Source of the DNA: Planctomycetia bacterium
Lineage (GTDB): Bacteria; Planctomycetota; Planctomycetia; Pirellulales; PNKZ01
NCBI GenBank assembly: GCA_021413845.1
Contig: JAIOPP010000029.1
Span: forward strand, 34,614-98,613
Direction: 5' to 3'
DNA length: 64,000 nucleotides
Part shown: positions 9,922-17,863 of the stretch, piece by piece
How positions within the stretch are numbered: the first letter of the stretch is position 1
How the letters are laid out: each line of letters opens with the position of its first letter
Notes under the pieces: generated by a model
The model's database searches: none
Seen by the model: only the letters and a program-made list of their open reading frames with translations
Told to the model about the DNA's origin: nothing
Translations under genes and position numbers: made by a program

Positions 9922-10458
9922 GTGCCGAGCGAACGAAACGTGCCGATCGTGGTCGAAAGACGCGGTGTTTTGTCGGAGAATTTGAGCCGCTGGATGGAGA
10001 ATGCCAAGCTCTCGCCGCGTGAGGTTGCGGAGCGGACCGGTCTTGAGGAAACGATCGTTTGCGATGTTCTACGAGGGGAGATTCCGCGCCCCTTGCTCGG
10101 GGTTCTCGATCGTTTGGCGCGAGGCCTGAAAGTCGATCGCGATACTTTGCTGTCGACGGCGGTTCCGGCATCGCGACGCTCGTTCGACCGACGCACCAAC
10201 CCGATCGTGGCGGAAGTGATCGCGGCGCATCCGCGCCTGTTCGACGATTGGGCGCCGGCCGATTACGACGAGTTGTATAGCCGCTTCGGGACCGGCGGCG
10301 AGTTGACTTACGTCGGGGTACTGGCTTGTGCCCGAGCGATGAACCGCCGCCGCGAGCTTTGCGCAAAGCTCGCCTTGTTGCTCGAGACCGATCATGCGGA
10401 AGGAATCGTACGCACGATCGAGCAAGCGTACGAGCTTAACTCCGCGTCGGTTTTTTGA
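9922..10458 (+). CDS. XRE-family HTH regulator, likely tied to the phage-derived operon
   Basis: 178 residues. The start is GTG at 9922 with GGGAGG 6 bases upstream. Residues about 18-72 form an XRE-type helix-turn-helix (SPREVAERTGLEETIVCDVLRG). The C-terminal half (FDDWAPADYDELYSRFGTGG ... NRRRELCAKLALLLET) looks like the partner domain I associate with XRE regulators next to planctomycete phage genes (recollection). It is the only plus-strand gene touching the minus-strand phage operon, and its 3' end overlaps the last operon gene by 23 bases tail to tail. It may repress or activate that operon; no target site has been shown. Confidence 0.82.
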   Translation: MPSERNVPIVVERRGVLSENLSRWMENAKLSPREVAERTGLEETIVCDVLRGEIPRPLLGVLDRLARGLKVDRDTLLSTAVPASRRSFDRRTNPIVAEVIAAHPRLFDDWAPADYDELYSRFGTGGELTYVGVLACARAMNRRRELCAKLALLLETDHAEGIVRTIEQAYELNSASVF

Positions 10459-10789
10459 ACGTCATGTGATTCGCAAGCCAAGTTCGCACGGACTCATACC
10501 AGCGATACCAGCGATTCGGCATGGCGATCGACAGCCAGCGGTTCAACGACTTGCGACGACGCTCGCAACCGCAGCCGGGCTTTTCGCGAACGCGTCCGAG
10601 CGTTGCCGTTTTAATGGCCTTGGCCGTGAACTCGCCGAGCTCGAAGAGGGCGGGATGTTTGCATTGAAATCGAATCGCTTGCGGCGGGTGATGCGAGAAG
10701 CAAACGTTCGAGCAGCCCGCGCGCGAGCAACGCAACTTCGGTAGCCCGCGCGCATTGGACTCGCCGGTCGGACGAAAATCACATCTCAT
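10436..10789 (-). CDS. Cys-containing hypothetical protein, last gene of phage-derived operon
   Basis: 117 residues. The start at 10789 was chosen because it overlaps the stop of the upstream gene in an ATGA arrangement. It has two Cys groups: LPKLRCSRAGCSNVC with downstream HHPP and CKHP, and EKPGCGCERRRKSLNRW. The second looks like a short motif found in small phage proteins (Cys-x-Cys followed by a basic LNRW). It may bind zinc. The function is not known. Its 3' end overlaps the convergent XRE gene by 23 bases. Confidence 0.6.
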   Translation of the reverse strand: MRCDFRPTGESNARGLPKLRCSRAGCSNVCFSHHPPQAIRFQCKHPALFELGEFTAKAIKTATLGRVREKPGCGCERRRKSLNRWLSIAMPNRWYRWYESVRTWLANHMTFKKPTRS

Positions 10790-11625
10790 GGTAACCCCGT
10801 AATTCTCACGCTCGTCGGCGCGCCGCAGGCAGGCGTCGGCGGTTGCGTGTAACCAGCGATCGGAAACAGCGGTAAGTCGTAATCGAATTCGTCGCAATCC
10901 AATTCGTCGTCTTCGAACTCATGAAAGCCGTAGAGAATCGTGGCGACTGCGATACCGGTAATGGTTCGGCTGAACAAAATAACCACAATGCTCACGGCGG
11001 CCTTTCGGTCGACCGTCATGTAAAAAGTCGCGCGTATTCGCAGCTGAATCGGACTGCAAGTGTTCGGCTCTACCGACGCAACGCAATCGCCGGCCGGCGC
11101 GCAACTTCCCGAGGTGTGATCGGGATCATGTTCTTCGTCGAAAACGCAAGCCATCGACTGAACGCAGTGGGCGCCGCACATCCCGCCGCCGTAGAAGTAG
11201 CAACCCTCGTCGGTGCCGCACACATAGGCGCTGCATCGTTCAGGCGAGCAACCCTCGTCGTCGGTGCAACCGTCGGGACAACTTCCCACGCAAACATCCA
11301 GGCACGATTGCGGCACGCAGTCGAAGGTTTCATGGAGTTCATAACGGCAACCGGTGCCCGGCGGATCTTCATAGAGGAAACAGGGAAATTTCGGCGACGT
11401 CAGACTGTAGGCATCCCCGATATCGACGCCGGTATGAAACTCTTCGACGGATGGAATCTCGATGGTCGCGTTGAGCTCTTCGCAGCTGTGACAATAACCG
11501 TCGGGCGAAGAAGCCCAGGCGTCGAAAGCCATTTGCAAACTCGACGCCGTCCGATCCGTTTTGCAAGGACACCCTCGACAGTCGGCTTCGCAACACTTAC
11601 AGCGCAACGAGAACGGAAACGGCAT
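10786..11625 (-). CDS. Cysteine-rich hypothetical protein of the phage-derived operon
   Basis: 279 residues with 27 cysteines, almost all in the first two thirds, spaced in CxxC, CxC and C-x3-8-C patterns (for example LRCKCCEADCRGCPC near the N-terminus). A hydrophobic stretch around residues 210-240 (KAAVSIVVILFSRTITGIAVA) could be a membrane segment, followed by an acidic DDELDCDEFDYD patch. The start at 11625 follows AAGGA by about 9 bases. There is no signal peptide. It lies where tail-tip or adhesin genes occur in phage operons, so a disulfide-rich surface role is possible, but this is only positional inference. Confidence 0.7.
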   Translation of the reverse strand: MPFPFSLRCKCCEADCRGCPCKTDRTASSLQMAFDAWASSPDGYCHSCEELNATIEIPSVEEFHTGVDIGDAYSLTSPKFPCFLYEDPPGTGCRYELHETFDCVPQSCLDVCVGSCPDGCTDDEGCSPERCSAYVCGTDEGCYFYGGGMCGAHCVQSMACVFDEEHDPDHTSGSCAPAGDCVASVEPNTCSPIQLRIRATFYMTVDRKAAVSIVVILFSRTITGIAVATILYGFHEFEDDELDCDEFDYDLPLFPIAGYTQPPTPACGAPTSVRITGLP

Positions 11626-11685
11626 GATCGTTGTTCCTTGGAAAATCCGTATCACGACGACGCACCCTCATCGCGACATCGGCGA

Positions 11686-12309
11686 TCATTCGGCGCAGTC
11701 GCCGGCTTGCGTGATCAGCCACTTGCGCGCGTGAATCAGAAATTGCACGACGACGCGCGTTCCGGATTTCAGTTTCTTGCCCGTAGGCAACAACCAGTCG
11801 TAAGCGACGATGTCGAGATCGGTATCGCTAAACGATCCGGTCTCGCTCATCTGCCAGACACTCACCGTCGCGCTGCTGTTGGATTCGATGTCTTCGTCAA
11901 GCAGCCCGATGTGCCATTGGAACGCGTCGATGGGAACATAGCGTCCTGCTCCGGGATGAAAGAAGCAGAGCCGTCGTTCTCCTGCGAGGTAGGTACAGGC
12001 CTGCGCATCGCTGAGCGACTTGGTGCCGCTTTCCAACAAGCTCCACTTGTCTTCTTCCTCTTCAGGCTTGTATCGCAGATGTTTGGCGCTTTTGTCTTTG
12101 TCGAACGATTCGATGTTTTCATCCAGTTCCATCAGCTCCCAGCGGGGCTGTGTCGCGAGCGAGATCTGGATGCCTGCCGGCGAGCGGTGCGCTTCCAACG
12201 GGAAACTCGTAGCGATGCGTCGCAACATCTGCACGGTCTCGACCAGCGCGTTGAACGACTCCGTCGTGACCCGCTCGCCGGGCTGCAGGCGTCGAATATC
12301 GGAAAGCAT
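11686..12309 (-). CDS. Hypothetical phage-operon protein
   Basis: 207 residues, starting MLSDIRRLQPGERVTTESFNALVETVQML, a pattern typical of small phage virion accessory proteins that begin with a predicted helix. No family was recognised. It is 3 bases downstream of the 286-residue gene and 60 bases upstream of the Cys-rich gene, so it is co-transcribed with the tail-side part of the operon. It has Trp/Tyr-rich beta-type segments towards the C-terminus and no signal peptide. A structural (tail or fibre) role is an inference from position. Confidence 0.65.
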   Translation of the reverse strand: MLSDIRRLQPGERVTTESFNALVETVQMLRRIATSFPLEAHRSPAGIQISLATQPRWELMELDENIESFDKDKSAKHLRYKPEEEEDKWSLLESGTKSLSDAQACTYLAGERRLCFFHPGAGRYVPIDAFQWHIGLLDEDIESNSSATVSVWQMSETGSFSDTDLDIVAYDWLLPTGKKLKSGTRVVVQFLIHARKWLITQAGDCAE

Positions 12310-12312
12310 GGG

Positions 12313-13173
12313 CTACTCGAATTGAAAAAGATCTTGAAAATCCGCTGCTCCGTACGGCGCTCCCCCATCCGCATCTTGAATCGCAACCCAGTGTTCCCCC
12401 TCGGCCGCTTGTTCTTTATAAAAATAGTTCCAGCCCACCTTGTCGCCGCCTGAGCGTTCTTTGGTTTGCTCGGAGAAGTAGTAGTCAAGCCGCCAGACGC
12501 CTCCTTCTTTGAGCATTTGAAATTCACGGACGGCTTTGACTCCCATGAACAGCACGGTGCCTACCGGTGAGCCGAGAAAGGGGCTCGCATTCACCTTGCC
12601 GCGCAGAGCGCGAATCGCCGACCACGGCGGCGCAGGAACTCGCAGCCAAGAAAGTTGCACGCTCCCCGTCGGAATCAAGACTCCGGGATTCACATCATCG
12701 GGTACCGGTGGATCGTCTTCGCTCGACCATCGCCACACACGGCCCGGCACATGCTGGTATTCGGCTCCTAGCTCGCTTCGATAGACGAGATAGGTGCCAT
12801 TGGGTACGCGCGGAAGGTTCTGCAGGCTGTAGCCTTCGCCATCGAACTGTGTCTTGTAAACGGCCGTAACCTTCGCGCCGCTGCGGTAAGCGTTCGTATC
12901 GGTTTGCAAAGAGAACGCCGTTTGCGTGTCGGGAGAATCGGGATCGAAGGGATCGACCGTGATCTCCGCGACGAGGAGATTCTTGAAGCCGGGAAAAGGG
13001 ATCGGTTGCACGAACCGCGATGTGCCGCCGATTTCGCCGTAAGTTCCCAGCAGCATTTGTGCAAATGCCTGCCAATCGGACCAGTCGACTCGAAACGAGC
13101 GAACGGCAGTAGCGCCTTGTTGCGTGATCGCGATGTGCGGCGAGCCGGCGAGTTCTTCATAGACAACCGTCAT
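12313..13173 (-). CDS. Hypothetical phage-operon protein, probable tail-side structural protein
   Basis: 286 residues, rich in beta-forming and aromatic residues (WSDWQAFAQMLLGTYGEIGG, WRLDYYFSEQTKERSGGDKV). No family was recognised with certainty. It stands exactly where a tape-measure protein would follow the tail chaperones in a siphophage, but it is far too short and has no long coiled coil. It might be a distal-tail or tail-end component. The next gene starts 3 bases downstream. Confidence 0.65.
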   Translation of the reverse strand: MTVVYEELAGSPHIAITQQGATAVRSFRVDWSDWQAFAQMLLGTYGEIGGTSRFVQPIPFPGFKNLLVAEITVDPFDPDSPDTQTAFSLQTDTNAYRSGAKVTAVYKTQFDGEGYSLQNLPRVPNGTYLVYRSELGAEYQHVPGRVWRWSSEDDPPVPDDVNPGVLIPTGSVQLSWLRVPAPPWSAIRALRGKVNASPFLGSPVGTVLFMGVKAVREFQMLKEGGVWRLDYYFSEQTKERSGGDKVGWNYFYKEQAAEGEHWVAIQDADGGAPYGAADFQDLFQFE

Positions 13174-13244
13174 CGACCGTTTCCTATTTCGATTAAAAGT
13201 GACAAGGACTTCGATCTCGTGCTTTCACCGATTCGGCCTGCGCT

Positions 13245-13694
13245 CTACTCGCTCAATGAAACGCGGCTCGCAGACGTTGCCATCGATTGTCGAAGCATTC
13301 GCAATTCTTCATGAATTTTCTTAAGCCAATCGGATCCCGGAATCATCGAGCTTTCGGCAGCGTGTTCTCTATCGATGCTGGTTGGCTGTTCACGCAGTCG
13401 GTCGCTCGGCTTCGTCGCCACGATCGCGACCAATCTTTCCCAATCATTCGGCTCGTCTCGGCAACTTATTGCGCTGCTACTCATTTTGAGTTCTCGATCC
13501 ACTTCAGCATTACGGCGGTCTCGCGCCGCACCGGCGATCTGTATTGCAATCTCCGGCGAAGCGACAATGCTCGACGGCCGACGATTCCGAAACTCTAAGA
13601 ACGTGAGTACCTCGTCGATCGTGAGCTCGAAAATCTCCGCAGGTGTCCAGCCGTAATCGCTGCTCAATCGGTGGCATAAGGCTCCCCAATCCAT
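13245..13694 (-). CDS. Putative tail assembly chaperone partner (second frame)
   Basis: 149 residues. The start at 13694 was selected for GGAG 5 bases upstream and because the protein then begins MDWGALCHRLSSDYGWTPAE. That is a pattern like the T-type second chaperone of siphophages (a YGWxxxEI motif followed by acidic/hydrophobic helices). It overlaps the preceding gene by 31 bases and lies in its -1 frame, the relation seen for G/GT-type chaperone pairs. However, it has its own good start, and I see no clear slippery heptamer in the overlap. The call is by synteny and motif only. Confidence 0.55.
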   Translation of the reverse strand: MDWGALCHRLSSDYGWTPAEIFELTIDEVLTFLEFRNRRPSSIVASPEIAIQIAGAARDRRNAEVDRELKMSSSAISCRDEPNDWERLVAIVATKPSDRLREQPTSIDREHAAESSMIPGSDWLKKIHEELRMLRQSMATSASRVSLSE

Positions 13695-14212
13695 TCGGGC
13701 TCCACCGGAACCTGTGGCCGGCTTTCGCGGTCGTGGGCCGAAGCACATGGCATCGCGCTTCGGCCCTGAACGTTTCCCAAGTCGAGTCCCTCTCGCAACC
13801 GCATCCCCGTCGCCGCTTCGATCATGCGTAAGAGTTCGCAGCGCTCCGATCCCTCGGCTTCGTAAACTTTGCGCCGGCATCGTTCCGCCGCAATCAGCGA
13901 ATGTTCACCGCGTAGACTCAACTCCAGCGCAACGCTTAGTCCTTCGTTTCCCAACAACCAACGGCGCAACTCTTCGACAGTCGGTGCGACGGCTTGCGAT
14001 GCTTTTTCGAACGCAAGTTCGAGGAGATGGCGTTGTAATGTTTCCGGCAAGCCGTCAAGGTGAGCTCGAGCTACGACCAGCGGATAGGGCTTCATCGCCG
14101 CGAAACGCCGCTCCAGCTCGATGTAGTCGCGCAAGCTGAAGCGCGAACAACGATGCTCGTGGCCGTCGATCTCGATCGTCATCGTCATCGTGATTCGTGT
14201 CGAACGGTTCAT
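13664..14212 (-). CDS. Putative tail assembly chaperone (first frame)
   Basis: 182 residues: a short beta N-terminus (MTIEIDGHEHRCSRFSLRDY) followed by a helical, acidic body. It lies between the tail-tube-like gene and the overlapping -1-frame gene, the place occupied by tail chaperone G in siphophage operons. The start at 14212 has AAGGGA about 6 bases upstream; two in-frame ATGs 24 and 30 bases later are less well placed. The function is inferred from order and general composition; a search with profile models would be needed for a firm name. Confidence 0.6.
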   Translation of the reverse strand: MNRSTRITMTMTIEIDGHEHRCSRFSLRDYIELERRFAAMKPYPLVVARAHLDGLPETLQRHLLELAFEKASQAVAPTVEELRRWLLGNEGLSVALELSLRGEHSLIAAERCRRKVYEAEGSERCELLRMIEAATGMRLREGLDLGNVQGRSAMPCASAHDRESRPQVPVEPEWIGEPYATD

Positions 14213-14297
14213 CGCAGTTCCCTTATCACAGTTCCCCTTGTCGCAGCTCGTCGTCGCAGCTCCTCATCGTTGTTTCGAGAGCGCCTATGCGAAGAGC

Positions 14298-14684
14298 TCA
14301 GCTATAGGTCGGCTTCGTCCAAGCGCCGTCGATGGAGAACTCGGCGATCCCTCCCAAAATGTCCCCTCGGTCGATATCGACCTCCCATTGCAGCGCGTCG
14401 ATCACGGCCGGCACGCTGTAATGTCGCACGTCATCGAGATACAGCAGCAGAGTCACGGCCTGGCCCTCGTTAAGCCGATTTGTAATCGGATCGTCGACGT
14501 CGAGCTTGAAGGCAATCGTTCCGCTGCCGTCTTTCACTCCCGCCACGCGACGTCGAAAGCCGGCCGTCGAAGAACTGGCGTAGGCGACATTGTTGGAAGT
14601 CGTACGCAAAGTCCATTTGGTTACGTCGGCGATCGTCGCCACGCCGATCATCACCTTGCCGTCTTTACCGCTCATTACCGACAT
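14298..14684 (-). CDS. Phage tail tube-like (major tail) protein
   Basis: 128 residues, starting MSVMSGKDGKVMIGVATIADVTKW. It has the common layout of tail-tube proteins of the gpV/TP901-1 type: a short N-terminal beta strand naming the sample, a VAYASSSTAGFRRRVAGVKD loop, a DGSGTIAFKLD strand, and a C-terminal GIAEFSIDGAWTKPTYS strand. The family resemblance is by pattern. It follows the tail-completion-type genes and precedes the chaperone-like pair, which is the standard order. Confidence 0.7.
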   Translation of the reverse strand: MSVMSGKDGKVMIGVATIADVTKWTLRTTSNNVAYASSSTAGFRRRVAGVKDGSGTIAFKLDVDDPITNRLNEGQAVTLLLYLDDVRHYSVPAVIDALQWEVDIDRGDILGGIAEFSIDGAWTKPTYS

Positions 14685-14740
14685 AGCGTTCTCCTCTTGG
14701 AATATCTCGATCGATCAAGGCGACGTGCCGGTTGCAACCG

Positions 14741-15256
14741 TTACGACGATGTCCCCACGATGACGATGCGATAAGTGGCGGAGCCGGAGCCGGAGTTTAA
14801 GATCCGCAATACATCCGTCGTCCCCACGCCGACGCTCCAGCCCGCTTGTTTATTGATCAACAAGAGCGAAGAATCGGCAGCCAACGTCGCTCGAGCCGTC
14901 GCCGTGTTGAAAGGGCCGAGCCAAGTGTGCGAGGCGGCGTTGCCGACCGTCAGCTCTGCCCCTGCGTCCGTCGTCTTGCAGACGATCAACAGCGCTTTGA
15001 CTTTGGCAAGCGCGACTTGCACGGAGTTGCCGAACACCGAACTAGCAAGCGCCGACAAAACAAGATCGTCCGCAGCACCGGCAGCCAGCGTCCGCTCGTC
15101 GTGCCAGATTCGATCTGCCTGGCCGCTGCCGACGCCGTTTGCCAAGCCGGCGGTATATTCCAACTTCGAGACGTCCGTGATCGTCGAAAGTTCAAGCGCG
15201 TCTTGCAAAAGCCATGTGAGCGAGGCTCTCAGATCGGTCGAAAGGGCCGAAGCCAT
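14741..15256 (-). CDS. Hypothetical phage structural protein
   Basis: 171 residues. The start at 15256 follows AGGAGA by 6 bases, and the product begins MASALSTDLRASLTWLLQDA. Ala/Ser/Thr/Leu-rich, with repeated beta segments (LLINKQAGWSVGVGTTDVLR). No family was recognised. Between the DUF3168-like and tail-tube-like genes, so probably a virion component (a tail or head-tail accessory protein). 10 bases separate it from the upstream gene. Confidence 0.6.
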   Translation of the reverse strand: MASALSTDLRASLTWLLQDALELSTITDVSKLEYTAGLANGVGSGQADRIWHDERTLAAGAADDLVLSALASSVFGNSVQVALAKVKALLIVCKTTDAGAELTVGNAASHTWLGPFNTATARATLAADSSLLLINKQAGWSVGVGTTDVLRILNSGSGSATYRIVIVGTSS

Positions 15257-15266
15257 CGTAATTCTC

Positions 15267-15659
15267 CTAAGATCGACAAAGCGTAACGTCGTAATGAAGT
15301 TCCCGGCGAACAGTCCCTTTTGAATCCGATTTCCACACCTCTTCGCCGCGGCGCATCGCGACCACTCGCCCCTCGCCGGCATCGAAGTCGGCCGAGTCGA
15401 ATCGATCGGCGATCGCCGCGGCGATCGTGGTTGCAGAGCCGTAACTCGACATTTCCGCTACGAATACGATTTCTACGACGTCCGCGGACAAGCCGCTCGA
15501 CGCACGTAGCAGCGGTTTATTCTTACGCCGCTCGACGACCACGTATGGCCGCTTCGTATCGGCGGGCACGAAGCTCGTATACACGCGCTCGAGCGGCACC
15601 GATGTCGTCAGCGCGACATCGCTTTCCCAGCGTTGTTGAATCGCCTCTTCGAGCGTCAT
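15267..15659 (-). CDS. Tail completion-like protein (DUF3168-type)
   Basis: 130 residues beginning MTLEEAIQQRWESDVALTT. The pattern of an N-terminal helix, a V-P-x-x-V-Y segment, a KRPYVVVERR strand and a C-terminal HYDVTLCRS strand resembles the DUF3168/gp17-like family that caps the tail or joins it to the head. The start at 15659 forms an ATGA overlap with the upstream gene, supporting the choice over the longer frame. Confidence 0.62.
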   Translation of the reverse strand: MTLEEAIQQRWESDVALTTSVPLERVYTSFVPADTKRPYVVVERRKNKPLLRASSGLSADVVEIVFVAEMSSYGSATTIAAAIADRFDSADFDAGEGRVVAMRRGEEVWKSDSKGTVRRELHYDVTLCRS

Positions 15660-16294
15660 GGCACCAGCTCCAAAAGTAAGATCGTTCCACGATCCAAACG
15701 CTCCGCATCGTCGACTCCGCGAATCTCGTACAGCGCATCGTCGTGACGAATCCGCATGTCGGCGACGAACTCGATCGCATCGGCAAGAAAACAGCGATGC
15801 GTCGTTCGCATCGTCGGAGGTGCGGCTTGATCGTCTCGGCGTTGTGCCGCCGGTTGGATTCGTGCGGCAAGTCCACGACGGACTTCGATCCAATTCGCAA
15901 CCGGCACGCCCGACGCGGTCTTCGTCCAGCTTGCTCGTAGAATCGAGACGCGATCATTGAGCTCGGCGGCTACCTCCCACGCTCGCGCGGTACATCGCCA
16001 GCGTGAACCGAGCGTTTCGTGATTCGCTTCGAGGATCGTCCACGTTCGACCTTCCCCGTCCGTGATCGTCGATCCCAACACCGGACAAGCGGGCACCTCG
16101 GAAGTCGGGAAGTGCCAGCGAACATCCCCTGCTAAGTATTTTCCGCGCGAGGCCTCGATCTCTCGCAAAGTCACGGCTCGATGGAGTCCGGCCGTTGTTT
16201 GCTCTCCCGATCTAGGCCTCGGCTCACGGATCACGACGCTCTCCGCCCCGTCAAACACGGCGAAATCGTTGCTTAAGTCCAAGCTCGAACTCAT
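15656..16294 (-). CDS. Putative head-tail joining protein with extra N-terminal domain
   Basis: 212 residues; the start at 16294 has AGGAGG upstream. The C-terminal half (about residues 105-212) reads like a head-tail adaptor of the phage SPP1 gp16/HK97 gp10 kind: DRVSILRASWTKTASGVP ... VADMRIRHDDALYEIRGVDDAE. The N-terminal about 100 residues form a separate beta-rich segment that I do not recognise, so this may be a fusion. It is followed by the tail-completion-like gene with a 4-base overlap, consistent with connector genes. Confidence 0.6.
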   Translation of the reverse strand: MSSSLDLSNDFAVFDGAESVVIREPRPRSGEQTTAGLHRAVTLREIEASRGKYLAGDVRWHFPTSEVPACPVLGSTITDGEGRTWTILEANHETLGSRWRCTARAWEVAAELNDRVSILRASWTKTASGVPVANWIEVRRGLAARIQPAAQRRDDQAAPPTMRTTHRCFLADAIEFVADMRIRHDDALYEIRGVDDAERLDRGTILLLELVP

Positions 16295-16296
16295 GA

Positions 16297-16512
16297 CTAA
16301 GTTCCTCCTCGCGTCGCAAACTCGAACGGTTCCGCATCGTTTAATTTGGCGTCGCACCAATCCAACGTCGTTTGAATTCGCGCCAAATATGCTTCCCACG
16401 ACACGCTCTGTCCGTCGATCGAATAGCTCGGCTTTGGGCTCAGCGTCACATCGAGCAACAGTTGTCGCGTTTGGTCGCGAATCAAACGGAGCGTCGTCAG
16501 ATCGTCGGACAT
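16297..16512 (-). CDS. Small hypothetical phage-operon protein
   Basis: 71 residues (MSDDLTTLRLIRDQTRQLLL ... LDWCDAKLNDAEPFEFATRG), mostly helical. Its stop is 2 bases before the next start, so the reading frame is well embedded in the operon. It may be a connector accessory; no family is known to me. Confidence 0.6.
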   Translation of the reverse strand: MSDDLTTLRLIRDQTRQLLLDVTLSPKPSYSIDGQSVSWEAYLARIQTTLDWCDAKLNDAEPFEFATRGGT

Positions 16513-16651
16513 AGAACCTCCGGAAACGAAATGAAAGAGAACTTGCTAAGCCGCCCAGCGCGCGTGCCCGGCACGGAACATTTACGAAGTACGATCGGGT
16601 TCGAGCCCGTCGACACGCGCGCTGCGACTCACTCAGCCGGTAACGACACCG

Positions 16652-17806
16652 TTATTCGTCGAAGCTCTTCACGACGCAGCGTGGGTTCAGCACCGCAGCC
16701 GCACCACGTTCGCTGGCTTTGAATCGAACGACGATGTCGTTGTTGAATTCCGCATCGCTGTTCGGAGCCGATTGCGTGACGGTGATCGGCCAGTTCTCCA
16801 TGTAGGCGAAGGCCTTCTTGAAATCGCCGAGGAACCACCACTTCTTGGCATCTTCCGCCGCGGTGCCCGCCGCAATAATCCGGCGATACGCCAAGCGGCT
16901 ATCGGCGACGCGGTACTTGCTCAGCGGATTGGCGACGCGCGTGGTCGTGGCCTCGGTGCTGTAATCGATCTCGGCTGCGTTAAATACGCGATGTGCCGCA
17001 TGCCGATATGCCGGCATCACGAGCACCGTGTCGGCGGTTACGAGGACCGGTTCGCCCGTATGTGGATCGAGAATGTCCGCAAAGAGGTTTTCGGCGGCAT
17101 CGACGTTGCGCCAATCGACGAGCTCGTTCGCCGATTTGACGTTCACCCAAGATCCGGAGGTGAGATAGGTCGAATAGTTCGTGCCGCGCCATTTGTAGTT
17201 GTTCGTTGCACCGATCAAGATATCGATGAGCCGCTTCTCCTTGTTCAACCCGAGAATCTCGCCGACTTCCGCCGCACGACTCAACACCAAGTTCGTCCGA
17301 TCGAAGAAGATCGCTTCGCGCGTCACCGGCACGATCAGGCCGTGCTTCGTCGTCGAGGGAGTTTCGATATAGTCTTCGCCGAAGCCGACGTTCGGATAAG
17401 GCATGCCCGGACGAATCGCATCGGCGCCATCGGCCGGAACCGTCACGCCGGGAATCTTCTCCCCATCGAGGCGCGTCGGAATCGTATCGACGAGCTTCGA
17501 GACGACGAAGGCTTCTTGCGTATAGGCCTCCATGATCTTCGAGTAGACGACTTGCCCTGCGATATTGAGAAAGGCGGTAACGTCGACTCCTTGGCCCGAT
17601 TCAAGAATGTTCACTCCGCCCGAGGCGCGAGGGTCGAGCAACCGAACCCATTCATGACCGTCGGGCACCAGTCCTTCGGCCAAGTCGCGAAGACTAAAAT
17701 CCTCGGGCCGCAGTTTCTTCTCGCGCAACGCTTCGGATAGATGCTCGACCGTCTTTTGCGCTCCATCGAGTTCGTAGCGCCGCTTCAATTCACGGTATTT
17801 GATCAT
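16652..17806 (-). CDS. Phage major capsid protein, HK97-like
   Basis: 384 residues. After an N-terminal helical arm (MIKYRELKRRYELDGAQKTV) it has a typical capsid body: a long spine-helix region (VVYSKIMEAYTQEAFVVSKL), an E-loop-like Gly/Pro-rich part, the KHGLIVPVTREAIFFDRT strand-helix segment, and the WWFLGDFKKAFAYMENWPITV region typical of the A-domain in HK97-fold coats. The gene follows the decoration-like and protease genes, the standard order. The N-terminal helical arm could be a built-in scaffold; whether it is cleaved cannot be told from sequence. Confidence 0.82.
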   Translation of the reverse strand: MIKYRELKRRYELDGAQKTVEHLSEALREKKLRPEDFSLRDLAEGLVPDGHEWVRLLDPRASGGVNILESGQGVDVTAFLNIAGQVVYSKIMEAYTQEAFVVSKLVDTIPTRLDGEKIPGVTVPADGADAIRPGMPYPNVGFGEDYIETPSTTKHGLIVPVTREAIFFDRTNLVLSRAAEVGEILGLNKEKRLIDILIGATNNYKWRGTNYSTYLTSGSWVNVKSANELVDWRNVDAAENLFADILDPHTGEPVLVTADTVLVMPAYRHAAHRVFNAAEIDYSTEATTTRVANPLSKYRVADSRLAYRRIIAAGTAAEDAKKWWFLGDFKKAFAYMENWPITVTQSAPNSDAEFNNDIVVRFKASERGAAAVLNPRCVVKSFDE

Positions 17807-17863
17807 GTGTCTTTACTTTCTCAGGGATAAGTTGGAAGAATGATGTATCGATACGAACGCCGA

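Noticed and set aside
10921..12453. 510-residue open frame on the plus strand across the Cys-rich and neighbouring genes
   Set aside because: Antisense to three well-spaced operon genes with good ribosome sites; composition is shadow-like.
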